A DNA stretch of 52,918 nt from Fusobacterium perfoetens (GCF_021531595.1 NZ_JADYUD010000013.1:1-52918), one strand, 5' to 3'. Shown: positions 43,519 to 52,820, numbered from the stretch's first letter. Numbers and translations are program-made. Notes: a model not told the origin generated them from the letters alone.

Positions 43519-44919
43519 TTATACTCTTAAGTCTCTTACACCGTTTTCAATTTGTTTTAAATATCCTCTTATTTTTTCTTTAAAACTTTCATCAGGCATA
43601 GCTTCAAGAGTTTTTGAAATAGCTTCATCTCCTATTTTTCTTAGATTTTCATCAGCATAATCAAGAAGAAATTCTTTAAGAGTCATAAGAGCATTCGCTT
43701 CACACATAACATTTATTTTTCCACTTTTTGCTATTTCCATGAATCTGTCTCCAGTACGCCCTTGTCTGTAGCAAGCTGTACAGTAGCTTGGAATGTATCC
43801 TGATTTAATTAAGCTTTCAAGCATTTCCATTGGAGAACGGTTATCTCCTACTTCAAACTGCATAGTATTTTTAGCAGATTCAGAATATCCTCCTACACCT
43901 GTACAAGAACCACTGCTTACTTGAGAAACTCCAAGAGATATGATTTCATCTCTAAGTTCAGCTTCTTCTCTTGTAGAAAGGATAAGTCCAGTATAAGGCA
44001 CAGCAAGTCTTAAAACAGCCACAATTTTTTTGAAATCATCATCTGCAACAAGATGAGGATAATTTTCAAGAGTTACATTTTCTGCAGGTCTAAGTCTTGG
44101 AACAGAAATAGTATGAGGTCCTACACCTGTAATTCTTTCAAGAGCATCAGCATAAACTATCATGGCAACTGTTTCATATTTATAATCATATAGTCCATAA
44201 AGAACTCCTATACCAACATCATCAATTCCAGCTTCTCTGGCTCTGAACATTGCAGTTGTGTGATAGTCATAATTTTTTTTCGGTCCTTTAAGGTGAACTT
44301 CTTCATAAGTAGGTTTGTGGAAACTTTCTTGGAAAAGAATATAAGTTCCTATTTCAGCATCTTTAAGTCTTTTATAATTCTCAACAGTTGTAGCTGCAAT
44401 ATTTACATTTATTCTTCTTATATTTCCGTTGTCAAATTTAATAGAATATATATCTTTTATACAGTCAAGAACATAGTCAAGAGAACAGTTTATAGGATCT
44501 TCTCCAGCTTCAAGGGCAATTCTTTTATGCCCTAATTTTTCAAGAGCTTTTACTTCTGCAATAAGTTCTTCTTTTGTAAGTTTTTTTCTGCAAAGTTCAT
44601 CGTTTTCATGTTTATATCCACAATATTTACAACTGTTTACACAGTAGTTGCTCACATAAAGAGGAGCAAACATAACGATTCTTTTTCCATATATTTTTTC
44701 TTTTACAGTATGAGCAGCCTCAAACATCTCATTTAAAAGTTCTTCATCATCTATATTTAAAAGAGCAGCAGCCTCAGCAGGAGTAAGTCCTTCTGCTTTT
44801 TTAGATTTCTCAATTATTCTTCTTACTTCTTCTTTATCTTTAGATTTTTCTTTTGAGATTTCAAGGATTTCATTGATCTTGTTTTCATCAAGAAAACTGA
44901 TGTCATAAATTTTATCCAT
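43519..44919 (-). CDS. hydG: [FeFe] hydrogenase maturase HydG (tyrosine lyase)
   Basis: Radical-SAM enzyme that cleaves tyrosine to p-cresol and makes the CO and CN ligands for the hydrogenase H-cluster. The 466-residue product has the radical-SAM CX3CX2C cluster (C93, C97, C100) and, in the C-terminal region, the second-cluster CX2CX22C (C380, C383, C406). This second cluster separates HydG from the related ThiH and HydE. The start at 44919 is used because GGAGG is nine bases upstream; the longer frame to 44946 lies ahead of it. hydE and hydF are not adjacent. Confidence 0.93.
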   Translation of the reverse strand: MDKIYDISFLDENKINEILEISKEKSKDKEEVRRIIEKSKKAEGLTPAEAAALLNIDDEELLNEMFEAAHTVKEKIYGKRIVMFAPLYVSNYCVNSCKYCGYKHENDELCRKKLTKEELIAEVKALEKLGHKRIALEAGEDPINCSLDYVLDCIKDIYSIKFDNGNIRRINVNIAATTVENYKRLKDAEIGTYILFQESFHKPTYEEVHLKGPKKNYDYHTTAMFRAREAGIDDVGIGVLYGLYDYKYETVAMIVYADALERITGVGPHTISVPRLRPAENVTLENYPHLVADDDFKKIVAVLRLAVPYTGLILSTREEAELRDEIISLGVSQVSSGSCTGVGGYSESAKNTMQFEVGDNRSPMEMLESLIKSGYIPSYCTACYRQGRTGDRFMEIAKSGKINVMCEANALMTLKEFLLDYADENLRKIGDEAISKTLEAMPDESFKEKIRGYLKQIENGVRDLRV

Positions 44920-44954
44920 TTTCCTTTTCCTCCGTTTTAAATTCAATATTATTT

Positions 44955-44963
44955 ATTATATCA
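44955..44963 (-). promoter_or_regulatory. Extended -10 promoter of hydG
   Basis: TGATATAAT on the minus strand (44963-44955), 36 bases before the hydG start. No strong -35 box. Confidence 0.5.
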
Positions 44964-44991
44964 CAGTTTTAGAATAAAATATATTTCAAAT

Positions 44992-45024
44992 AACAGGAGA
45001 ATCAAAAATATTGGTTTTCCTGTT
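44992..45024. terminator. Terminator-like hairpin between two divergent promoters
   Basis: AACAGGAGAATC (44992-45003) pairs with GGTTTTCCTGTT (45013-45024) over 12 bp with two G-T wobbles and a nine-base loop, followed by a T-rich tract on the plus strand. It lies upstream of both the hydG and the POT promoter, so it is not the end of either gene. It may insulate the divergent promoters or bind a regulator. Confidence 0.55.
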
Positions 45025-45035
45025 TTTATTTATAT

Positions 45036-45063
45036 TTTCAAATAAAGAAAAATAGGTTATAAT
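45036..45063 (+). promoter_or_regulatory. Promoter of the POT transporter gene
   Basis: TTTCAA (45036-45041) and a consensus TATAAT (45058-45063) with a 16-bp spacer, 31 bases before the start codon. Confidence 0.6.
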
Positions 45064-45093
45064 AAAAGGTACTATTTTTTTAGGAGGTTTTTA

Positions 45094-46464
45094 ATGCATA
45101 ATAATTTTACAGAAACAAAAAAAGGAAAGGGATATCCTAAGTCTTTCTGGCTTATGTGTGTGACAATAGTTTGGGAGAGATTTGCATATCACGGAATTTC
45201 AACTCTTCTGGTGCTTTATTTTACAGCTCAGGTTATTCAGGGAGGGATAGGTCTTTCAGTTAAAGAAGCAACAGCTCTTTATGGAACTTTCGTAGGAATA
45301 CTTCATCTTACTCCACTTATAGGAGGATGGCTTGCAGATTCTTATCTTGGACAGCAAAAATCAGTAATACTTGGAGGAACTTTTGTAGCTTTAGGGGATA
45401 TAATTTTATTTTATAGTCCTGTTAAGGAAGTTTTATATCTTGGGCTTGTGTGTATAATAATAGGAAATGGATTTTTCAAAGCCAGTGGAAGCAGTCTTAT
45501 AGGAAATATTTTTTCAAATGAAGAGCCAAACAAAAAAGAGGTTGCGTACAGTATCTTTTATATGTTTATAAATTTAGGTTCTTTCCTTGCACCTTTTACA
45601 GCAGGAATTGTATCAGATAAAATTTTTGCTGTAAGAGATGCAACAGGAACAGTTCTTCATTTTGGATACAGAGAGATGTTTTTAATAGCAGGGCTTATGG
45701 CTTGTGCAGGAACAGTTCTTTTCATACTTACAGCTCCTAAGTATCTTGGAGAAATAGGAAGAAAACCTTTCAAGAAAACTTCAGAACAGGAGAAGACTAA
45801 TATTTTTACTTATAAGTTTTCAAAAAGTGAGAAAAAAAGAATTCTTGCTATGGGAATAACAGCTGTTTTTGTTATTTTATTCTGGACAAGTTTCTATCAG
45901 TCTTTCAGTTCAATAACTCTTTATGCAAGAGATCATGTAAACAGAAATATAGGAAATTTCCAAGTTCCTGTTCCATGGTTTGCTGCTCTTAATTCAATAC
46001 TTGGAATAGTTCTTGCTCCTGTAATTGCAGAAATATGGAAAAAATTTGGAAGTAAAGGATTTACTACTCCAGTTAAAATGACAGCTGGAATTTTTTCTAT
46101 GGGAACAGCTTTTGCTCTTATGACACTTTCTGTTATTTCAACAGGAGGAACAGAAAATGGAGTAAAAGCAGGTATGATATTTATAGTTCTTGCTTATTTC
46201 TTTAATACAGTTTCAGAACTTTGTATAGCTCCTATAGGAATTGCAATGTTTAACAGACTTGCTCCAAAAAGATTTTCAACTTTCTTTATGGGAATGTGGT
46301 ATATGACAATGTTTGTAGCAAGTTTTATTTCTGGAAGAGTTGCAGGATATACTCAGAATGTTGGTTTCTTAACAATATTTGCATCTCTTTCAACAATACT
46401 TTTTATTATGGGATTTATACTTTTCAGTATAAGAAAGTACCTTAATAAACTTATGATGTCTTAG
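45094..46464 (+). CDS. POT/PTR family proton-coupled di-/tripeptide transporter
   Basis: Peptide importer of the major facilitator superfamily, resembling DtpT. The 456-residue product has about 12-14 hydrophobic segments, the family's helix-1 motif region VWERFAYHGIS (ExxER-like, with E and R retained but one E replaced), and GGWLADSYLGQQKSVILGG. It would supply peptides for amino-acid fermentation in an asaccharolytic organism. AGGAGG precedes the ATG. There is no clear terminator in the gap after it. Confidence 0.92.
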   Translation: MHNNFTETKKGKGYPKSFWLMCVTIVWERFAYHGISTLLVLYFTAQVIQGGIGLSVKEATALYGTFVGILHLTPLIGGWLADSYLGQQKSVILGGTFVALGDIILFYSPVKEVLYLGLVCIIIGNGFFKASGSSLIGNIFSNEEPNKKEVAYSIFYMFINLGSFLAPFTAGIVSDKIFAVRDATGTVLHFGYREMFLIAGLMACAGTVLFILTAPKYLGEIGRKPFKKTSEQEKTNIFTYKFSKSEKKRILAMGITAVFVILFWTSFYQSFSSITLYARDHVNRNIGNFQVPVPWFAALNSILGIVLAPVIAEIWKKFGSKGFTTPVKMTAGIFSMGTAFALMTLSVISTGGTENGVKAGMIFIVLAYFFNTVSELCIAPIGIAMFNRLAPKRFSTFFMGMWYMTMFVASFISGRVAGYTQNVGFLTIFASLSTILFIMGFILFSIRKYLNKLMMS

Positions 46465-46671
46465 AAAATATAAAAATATATGTTCTGCAAAAGCTTAAAA
46501 AATAACTTATAACAGCGTAACAGTGAAATAATAAGTAAAAAATATTACACGAAAAACAGTTATAATGATATAATAAAAGCAAGGGATATAATATAAAAAA
46601 TTTTTTAGGGAAACAAAGATTGTTTATGGGTAAAGGCTTTAAAAAATATCTAATTTTTAAGGAGACTGACT

Positions 46672-47583
46672 ATGAATAATCAAACTACAAACAGAATAGT
46701 AATGGTAAGACCAGCAAAATTTTATTTTAATGCAGAAACAGCAGTGAACAATCATTATCAGAATTCTGACAATCAGGATAAGGACAAAGTAAATCAAAAA
46801 GCTTTGGAAGAGTTTGATGCCCTTGCAGCTAAAATAGCAGAAAAAGGAGTTCAGGTAAATATTATTCAGGATACATATAATCCAAGCACTCCTGACAGTA
46901 TATTTCCAAATAACTGGTTCAGTTCACATGAAGAAGGAATTTTATTTTTTTATCCTATGTTTGCAGAAAACAGAAGAGAAGAAGTAAAAAAATTCAGAGG
47001 AAAACTATATGATATAGTTAGAAGAGAAAATCTTAAAATCGTTGATTACAGCCTTAAGGCAGAGGAAAACATCTTTCTAGAAGGTACGGGGAGTATAGTC
47101 TTAGACAGAAAAAATAAAAAAGCTTATTGCTCGTTGTCTCAGCGTTCAAATGAAGAACTATTTAAAAAATTCTGTGCAGAGACAGGGTGCAAACCTGTTG
47201 TATTTTCATCTTTTCAAGATGATTATCCTATATATCACACAAATGTAATGATGAGTATAGGGGAAAACAGAGCTATTATATGTCTTGACTGTATAAAAGA
47301 TGAAGCTGAAAGAGAAAATGTAAAAAGAGAACTTTTAGAAAGTGGAAAAGAAATAGTAGAAATTTCTCAGAAACAGGTTAAAAATTTTCTAGGAAATACT
47401 CTTGAATTAAAAGGAAAAGATGGGAAAAGATTTGTGGTAATGTCTGAAACAGCATACAGAGCACTTACAGATGAACAGAAAGAAAAAATTTTAAAAGATA
47501 CAGAGATAGTTCATTCTGATGTGCATACAATAGAATATTATGGTGGAGGATCTGCCAGATGTATGATAGGTGAAATTTTTTAA
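46672..47583 (+). CDS. ctlX: CtlX-like guanidino-group hydrolase (arginine deiminase superfamily)
   Basis: Cytosolic member of the pentein superfamily, related to CtlX (citrulline utilisation) and dimethylarginine hydrolases. The 303-residue product has the expected catalytic positions: Asp75 in PDSIFPNNW, Glu137 in LEGTG, His189 in YHTNV and Cys297 in GGGSARC near the C-terminus. The substrate could be citrulline, arginine or another guanidino compound. It sits before a PTS EIIB gene. A TATAAT box at 46587-46592 may be its -10. AAGGAG precedes the ATG. Confidence 0.9.
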   Translation: MNNQTTNRIVMVRPAKFYFNAETAVNNHYQNSDNQDKDKVNQKALEEFDALAAKIAEKGVQVNIIQDTYNPSTPDSIFPNNWFSSHEEGILFFYPMFAENRREEVKKFRGKLYDIVRRENLKIVDYSLKAEENIFLEGTGSIVLDRKNKKAYCSLSQRSNEELFKKFCAETGCKPVVFSSFQDDYPIYHTNVMMSIGENRAIICLDCIKDEAERENVKRELLESGKEIVEISQKQVKNFLGNTLELKGKDGKRFVVMSETAYRALTDEQKEKILKDTEIVHSDVHTIEYYGGGSARCMIGEIF

Positions 47584-47635
47584 AAAATTAATATAGAGGT
47601 ATAAGGTAATTGTAATATTTTGAGGAGGAGAAATT

Positions 47636-48016
47636 ATGAAGAATACTGAGAAGAAAGGGAGACTTTCCAGTTTGTTTAAAAGTTTCACTGACAGGCTTAA
47701 TGGAAAAGAAGCACCAAAGAGAATAGATACGAGCAAAATGTCAGATGAAGATTTCTGTAAGCTTGTACTTGTTGAACTTGGAGGAATAGAAAATCTTCTA
47801 ATGATAGATTCATGTATAACAAGACTTAGACTTGAAACAGCAGATATTAAAAAAATAAATGTAGAAAGACTTGAGGCACTTGGATCAGAAGGTGTTATAA
47901 AAGTAGGGGAAAACAGAGTGCAGATAATATTTGGAGAAAAGGCAGCTCTGCTTGAAAAATACTACAATAAAATGAAAAGAGATATAGAAGAGAAACTTCA
48001 TAATCATAAGAAATAA
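47636..48016 (+). CDS. Stand-alone PTS EIIB domain protein
   Basis: A 126-residue single-domain protein of the glucose/N-acetylglucosamine PTS EIIB family. The phosphorylated cysteine is Cys60 in IDSCITRLRL, and the C-terminus has the usual GVIKVGENRVQIIFGEKA strand. The first 35 residues are a basic linker. No EIIC or EIIA gene is adjacent, so it may act on another transporter or as a regulatory phosphocarrier. It lies 53 bases after ctlX, so they may share a transcript. A terminator follows. Confidence 0.88.
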   Translation: MKNTEKKGRLSSLFKSFTDRLNGKEAPKRIDTSKMSDEDFCKLVLVELGGIENLLMIDSCITRLRLETADIKKINVERLEALGSEGVIKVGENRVQIIFGEKAALLEKYYNKMKRDIEEKLHNHKK

Positions 48017-48018
48017 AA

Positions 48019-48054
48019 AAAGAACCGCTGTAAATAAGTTTGCAGCGGTTCTTT
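48019..48054. terminator. Bidirectional intrinsic terminator between EIIB and mgtE
   Basis: AAAGAACCGCTG (48019-48030) pairs perfectly over 12 bp with CAGCGGTTCTTT (48043-48054). T-runs follow on both strands, so it can end both the EIIB gene and the convergent mgtE. Confidence 0.95.
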
Positions 48055-48072
48055 ATATATTAAATAAAAAAA

Positions 48073-49407
48073 TTAATTCATATGAAGAAGCATTGTTGCC
48101 ATTTTAAAATATATAACAAGGGCACATGCATCAACTATTGTAGTGATAAGAGGACTTGCCATTATAGCTGGATCAAGTCTTAATTTTTTTGCTACAACAG
48201 GAAGAATACCTCCCACAACTTTTGCAATTACAACAGTGGCAAAAAGGCTTAAGCACACAACGGCAGTCATTGTAAATCCTATTTTATCAAAATAGAATAT
48301 TCTTAAAAAGTTTACAAAAGCAAGAGTGAATCCAACTATAATACTTACTCTGAATTCTTTCCATAAAATTTTCCACACATCACTTGTTTTAATTTCTCCA
48401 AGAGCAAGTCCACGAATAACAAGTGTTGATGATTGAGAGCCTGCATTTCCTCCAGTATCCATAAGCATAGGAATGAATGCAGCAAGAATAACTACAGACT
48501 GAAGAGTATCTTCATATTTTCTGATTATAGTTCCTGTAGCTGTAGCTGAAATCATAAGAATAAGCAGCCATAAAATTCTGTGCTTTGCAAGAGAAAGAAC
48601 AGAATCTTTTAAATATTCTTTGTCAGAAGGCTCCATTGCAGCCATTTTTTGGAAGTCTTCAGTATTTTCCTGATCAATTACATCTACTATATCATCTATT
48701 GTGATAATTCCAACAAGTCTGTTTTCCATATCCACAACTGGCATAGTAGAAAGGTCATAGTGTCTGAAAAGGTCAGCTACAATTTCACGGTCTGTGTCAA
48801 CTTGAACCTTTTCAAAATTGTCAGTCATAATATCTTTTATAAGAGTATCTTCTTGATTGACAATAAGCTCCCTTATAGGAACAGTCCCTTCAAGTTTTCT
48901 TTCCTTGTCAACTACAAAGCAATCGTTTATAGTTTCATTTTTCATTCCTTTTGCTCTTATTCTTTCAAGAGCTTGTTTGATATTCATATCATTCTTTAGA
49001 GAAACATATTCAACAGTCATAACACTTCCAGCACTGTCTTCTGGATATTTTAAAAACTGGTTAATAAGTTTTCTGTTTTCTGCAGAAGTATTTTTTAAAA
49101 TTTTAGCAACAACACCTGCAGGCATCTCTTCAACAAGGTCCACAGTATCATCAAGGAACATGGCATCAATAATTCTTCCAAGTTCTTCATCACTGCTGGA
49201 CTCAATTATTTCCTGCTGTTTTTCTGAAGAAAGATATGAAAAAACTTCACTGGCAGTATCTTTTGAAAGAAGTCTGAAAGCCTTTATAGTATTTTCTTTT
49301 GAAAGTGTTTCCAAAATAGATGCAATATCTATAGGATTTAAAAGGCTGAGCTCATTTTTTACCTCCAGCAGAAGATTTTTTTCAAGTGCATCAGATATAC
49401 GAATCAT
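48073..49407 (-). CDS. mgtE: Magnesium transporter MgtE
   Basis: Magnesium channel gated by cytosolic Mg. The 444-residue product has the N-terminal superhelical domain with LEEMPAGVVAKILKN, two CBS domains (about 130-250) and a C-terminal five-helix pore with MDTGGNAGSQSSTLVIRGLALGE, the MgtE signature. The upstream region is too short for an M-box riboswitch and none was seen. AGGAGG precedes the ATG. It is convergent with the EIIB gene. Confidence 0.96.
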   Translation of the reverse strand: MIRISDALEKNLLLEVKNELSLLNPIDIASILETLSKENTIKAFRLLSKDTASEVFSYLSSEKQQEIIESSSDEELGRIIDAMFLDDTVDLVEEMPAGVVAKILKNTSAENRKLINQFLKYPEDSAGSVMTVEYVSLKNDMNIKQALERIRAKGMKNETINDCFVVDKERKLEGTVPIRELIVNQEDTLIKDIMTDNFEKVQVDTDREIVADLFRHYDLSTMPVVDMENRLVGIITIDDIVDVIDQENTEDFQKMAAMEPSDKEYLKDSVLSLAKHRILWLLILMISATATGTIIRKYEDTLQSVVILAAFIPMLMDTGGNAGSQSSTLVIRGLALGEIKTSDVWKILWKEFRVSIIVGFTLAFVNFLRIFYFDKIGFTMTAVVCLSLFATVVIAKVVGGILPVVAKKLRLDPAIMASPLITTIVDACALVIYFKMATMLLHMN

Positions 49408-49583
49408 AATAAATACACCTCCTGTTTAAAAAATTTTTATATAATAGCTTAACATTAATTGCATGAAAAAAGCAAATATTAAAATTTTTTTATTTACTTA
49501 TAGAAAATTAAAATTTATAAATTTAAATAAAAAAAGAGTAGCTGTAAATTTTTAAAAATACAGTATACTTTTTTAAATTTAAT

Positions 49584-50219
49584 TTAGTCTAAGCCATTGA
49601 AATTTTCTAATTCAATAACATTATCATTTGACATTTTATTGAAACATCTGTTTTTCAATCTAAGAATATTTAAAACTTCTTCTTTTGTTTTATTAACAGC
49701 TAAAATTTTAAAATTATAATCAAATACAAGAGAAGATAAAGGAATGCTTTGTGTGCTTCTTACTGTATGTCCTTCTTTAAACCATTTTACTTTCTCTTCT
49801 AAAAAATTACCAATTTCTTCATTTTGACCATAACATATGAATAATAAATCACTTGCATTTTTCCAAACAGCTAGTGCAAGAAAAACTTTTTTACTTTTAA
49901 AAGATGAAGCTTTTTCTAGTGTTGTATCATTGAATGTTGCCTGCCATGATTTTGCACTAAAACTTGCTGATTTTACTTCTAAATAAACTTCATCATTTTC
50001 AGAGAGTTTGCAGTCAAATCCATGTTTTTCAATATTAACTAATTTAAACCCAAGAGTATATCCTGCTATAGAATCTCTTAGTTCATTAATAAAAGTATCT
50101 GTATCTTCTTTATTAAATTTTTCTTGAATTTTACTTACACATTGTAAAACTTCGTGTCCTTCCACCATAAAATCACTGTTTATAGGGACAAAATTACCTT
50201 TTTTAAATAGTTCTAACAT
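49584..50219 (-). CDS. Probable type II restriction endonuclease, PD-(D/E)XK fold
   Basis: A 211-residue protein with a PD-(D/E)XK-like pattern: Asp69 in GFDCK, then Glu81-Val-Lys83 in YLEVKS, with the usual spacing of acidic and lysine residues. It directly follows a DNA methyltransferase gene (17-base gap), which supports a restriction enzyme role. I could not assign it to a known enzyme or recognition site. Leucine codons are mostly TTA here, whereas neighbouring genes favour CTT, consistent with recent transfer. GGGAGG precedes the ATG. Confidence 0.75.
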   Translation of the reverse strand: MLELFKKGNFVPINSDFMVEGHEVLQCVSKIQEKFNKEDTDTFINELRDSIAGYTLGFKLVNIEKHGFDCKLSENDEVYLEVKSASFSAKSWQATFNDTTLEKASSFKSKKVFLALAVWKNASDLLFICYGQNEEIGNFLEEKVKWFKEGHTVRSTQSIPLSSLVFDYNFKILAVNKTKEEVLNILRLKNRCFNKMSNDNVIELENFNGLD

Positions 50220-50236
50220 GACAATCCTCCCATATA

Positions 50237-51427
50237 TTATTCCATTTCATATACTTCAAAATCTTCATCTTTATTTTTAGATTTTAAGTAAGTTTTAATT
50301 CTATATTTCATTATTTCATCTACTGTTGGTTTAATATTTAAAATTTTACAGTTATTATAAACATCACTTTTTTCATTTACAGGTTCTTTAATCTGAATAA
50401 GTATATATTTATTGTTTCGTAAATCTTCAGAATTAACTTCATAGACTGCTTGAGCGAGAGTACCTGAACCAGCAAAATAATCTAAGATAATATCATCTTT
50501 TTTAGTAGAAATTCTAATTAAGAATTTTAATAGTTCAACAGGTTTAGGAGTATCAAATAAGCCATCTATACCTAATTTTTTTAAGTCATTAGTCCCTTGT
50601 CTTGAATAAAAGTTTAATACAGAAGGAACATTATCTTTAGATTCGTATAAAAAATGTTTTGCATACGGTCTTCCATCTTTAAAAGAGAGTCTATTATCAT
50701 TAAAAAGTTTTATAAATTTATTATCGCTTGACCATCCTCTCGTGGCTAAAGGTTCGAGCTCTAATCCTATTGAATCAATTTTAACTCTTCTTGGCTTACC
50801 TGGTGTAGATAAATCAACAGAAAAAAATATATCTCCATTTTCATCTATATTTGAATAATTTTTTAGCCAAGTTATATTATATTCTAAGCAATAATCTTTA
50901 ATTATTTTTTTTAATTCTTTATTAGCGATTTCTAGTCCTTTTTCATTTAAGATATCTCTTACTTTTTTTGTAAGTTTATTTATCATTTTTCTATCTTCTG
51001 GTATTTCCATTCTGTTTATCTGAAATTTATGAAGCTTATTTTTATTTTTAGCAAAACATAAAATATATTCATGAACAGTGTTAATATGTTTAGCATTGCT
51101 TCTTTGAGCTTGCTTTGTTATAAATGTTCCGACAAAATTTTCTTTTTCAAAAATATCATCACATATTAATTTCAAATTTGCATACTCATTATCATCTATA
51201 CTTATAAATATAACTCCGTCTTCTTTTAATAAATTTTTTGATAATTCAAGACGCTTTTTCATGAATAAACCCCAAGTAATACTTGATGTTTTATCATTAT
51301 AACTTTTACAGCTCTTTGTATTATAAGGGGGATCTATATAAATCATTTTTATTTTTCCTGAAAATTTTTCAAATTCAGTACTTTTTAAAATATCGTAGTT
51401 ATCCCCTATGTAAATTTTATTTTTCAT
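50237..51427 (-). CDS. N6-adenine/N4-cytosine DNA methyltransferase, beta class
   Basis: Methyltransferase with motif IV DPPY at residues 32-35 (IYIDPPYNT) and motif I FAGSGT at 318-323, the beta-class order with the target-recognition region between them. The 396-residue length fits a type II enzyme rather than the longer type III Mod. Its partner restriction gene follows on the same strand. AAAGGA precedes the ATG. A possible promoter is TTGCTA-17-TAAACT just upstream. Codon use differs from neighbours, like its partner's. Confidence 0.9.
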   Translation of the reverse strand: MKNKIYIGDNYDILKSTEFEKFSGKIKMIYIDPPYNTKSCKSYNDKTSSITWGLFMKKRLELSKNLLKEDGVIFISIDDNEYANLKLICDDIFEKENFVGTFITKQAQRSNAKHINTVHEYILCFAKNKNKLHKFQINRMEIPEDRKMINKLTKKVRDILNEKGLEIANKELKKIIKDYCLEYNITWLKNYSNIDENGDIFFSVDLSTPGKPRRVKIDSIGLELEPLATRGWSSDNKFIKLFNDNRLSFKDGRPYAKHFLYESKDNVPSVLNFYSRQGTNDLKKLGIDGLFDTPKPVELLKFLIRISTKKDDIILDYFAGSGTLAQAVYEVNSEDLRNNKYILIQIKEPVNEKSDVYNNCKILNIKPTVDEIMKYRIKTYLKSKNKDEDFEVYEME

Positions 51428-51636
51428 ATCTTATTTTCCTTTAGGTCTTGTGAATATATAAATTGTTTTTTAATAATAATTTATATTTTTCATTTAGTTT
51501 AACATATTTTCAAGATAATAGCAATAGCAAAATTGATATAGTATATTTAATTAAAAAGAATTATATAAAAATAAAAGAAGAAATTTCTTTTTCTGAATAA
51601 TAAAAAAGTGTATTGGTACGATTTTAAAAATATTTT

Positions 51637-51664
51637 TTGAAAAGCTTGCTAATTAGAGTATAAT
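51637..51664 (+). promoter_or_regulatory. Promoter of the radical-SAM gene
   Basis: TTGAAA (51637-51642) and TATAAT (51659-51664) with a 16-bp spacer, 43 bases before the start codon at 51708. Confidence 0.7.
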
Positions 51665-51707
51665 TGTAATGGAAAAAATAAAAAAGTTACCAATTAGGGA
51701 GGAATTT

Positions 51708-52538
51708 ATGTATAAATATCTGTTTGGACCAGTACCTTCAAGAAGACTTGGAATATCTTTAGGACTTGATTTAGTAGCACCAAAAACTTGTAATATGAAC
51801 TGTGTATTCTGTGAATGTGGAGTTACTCAAGAACTTACAACTGAAAGAAAATCATATATAGATGTAGAGGAAGCAAAAAAAGAGATAAAAGATATATTAA
51901 AAACAGTAAAACCTGATTGTATAACTTTTTCAGGAGATGGAGAGCCTACTCTTAGCAGTGATCTTGGTGAGATGATAAACTGGATTAAAGATAATACAGA
52001 TGTAAATGTTGTTGTTATTACAAATTCAGGGCTTTTACATGATAAAAAAGTAAGAGATGAAATTAAAAGAGCAGATATTGTTATTCCTACACTTAATAGT
52101 GCAATAGAACTTACAATGAAAAAAATAAACAGACCTAAAGCAAGTATATCTTTAAAAGAAATAGAAGAGGGAATAAAAGCTTTAGGGGAAGAGTTTACAG
52201 GAAAAATATATCTTGAAACATTTATCATAGAAGGAATAAATGACTCTGAGGAAGAACTTAATGCCCTTTATAGTTTTCTTAAAGATGTAAAGTATACAAA
52301 GCTTCAGCTTAACAGACTTGACAGACCTGGAACAGAAAAATGGGTTCAGCCTGCTTCATTTGAAAGACTTGATTTTATAAAAAAATATCTTGAAGAAAAA
52401 GGTCTTCATGATGTTGAAATTTTAGGAAAATTCCATATAGCAGAGCAGGAAAAAATTGAAAAAAATGATGAACTTGTGGAAAATATGAAGTCTAAAAGGG
52501 TATATTCTGAGGAAGAACTTAATGCAATATATAAGTAA
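51708..52538 (+). CDS. Radical-SAM protein, COG0731-like
   Basis: A 276-residue radical-SAM enzyme with CNMNCVFC (CX3CX2C) and the start pattern YLFGPVPSRRLGISLG, which matches the COG0731 group that includes wyosine-type tRNA-modifying enzymes. The target is unknown, though a tRNA role fits the tRNA cluster downstream. The start at 51708 has AGGGAGGA upstream; an in-frame ATG at 51669 lies before that site. It has its own promoter. Confidence 0.87.
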   Translation: MYKYLFGPVPSRRLGISLGLDLVAPKTCNMNCVFCECGVTQELTTERKSYIDVEEAKKEIKDILKTVKPDCITFSGDGEPTLSSDLGEMINWIKDNTDVNVVVITNSGLLHDKKVRDEIKRADIVIPTLNSAIELTMKKINRPKASISLKEIEEGIKALGEEFTGKIYLETFIIEGINDSEEELNALYSFLKDVKYTKLQLNRLDRPGTEKWVQPASFERLDFIKKYLEEKGLHDVEILGKFHIAEQEKIEKNDELVENMKSKRVYSEEELNAIYK

Positions 52539-52617
52539 TCCCCAACAAATAAACCTTTGGAATATAAGAGATTTTTTAAGTGTTGTAAAAAAATATAAAA
52601 AAAATGAAAAAAATTTA

Positions 52618-52646
52618 TTGACAAAATAATGGAGATAAGATATAAT
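52618..52646 (+). promoter_or_regulatory. Promoter of the tRNA cluster
   Basis: TTGACA (52618-52623) and TATAAT (52641-52646) with a 17-bp spacer, both perfect consensus, 16 bases before the first tRNA. A strong promoter, as is usual for tRNA operons. Confidence 0.92.
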
Positions 52647-52662
52647 CAATCTTGTTGAAGGC

Positions 52663-52738
<76 letters not shown>

Positions 52739-52745
52739 TTGGTAT

Positions 52746-52820
52746 GCCCCGTTCGTTCAACGGTTAGGACATCAGATTTTCACTCTGGAAACAGGGGTTC
52801 GATTCCCCTACGGGGTACCA
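52746..52820 (+). tRNA. tRNA-Glu (anticodon TTC)
   Basis: A 75-base cloverleaf including CCA. Acceptor GCCCCGT/ACGGGGT, anticodon loop TTTTCAC with anticodon TTC, T-loop TTCGATT. Seven bases after tRNA-Thr. Confidence 0.97.

Noticed and set aside
48857-49429. A 190-residue plus-strand ORF
   Set aside because: It is an antisense shadow of mgtE, rich in serine and phenylalanine with no family signal.
49408-49583. M-box magnesium riboswitch upstream of mgtE
   Set aside because: The region is too short and lacks the conserved M-box segments.
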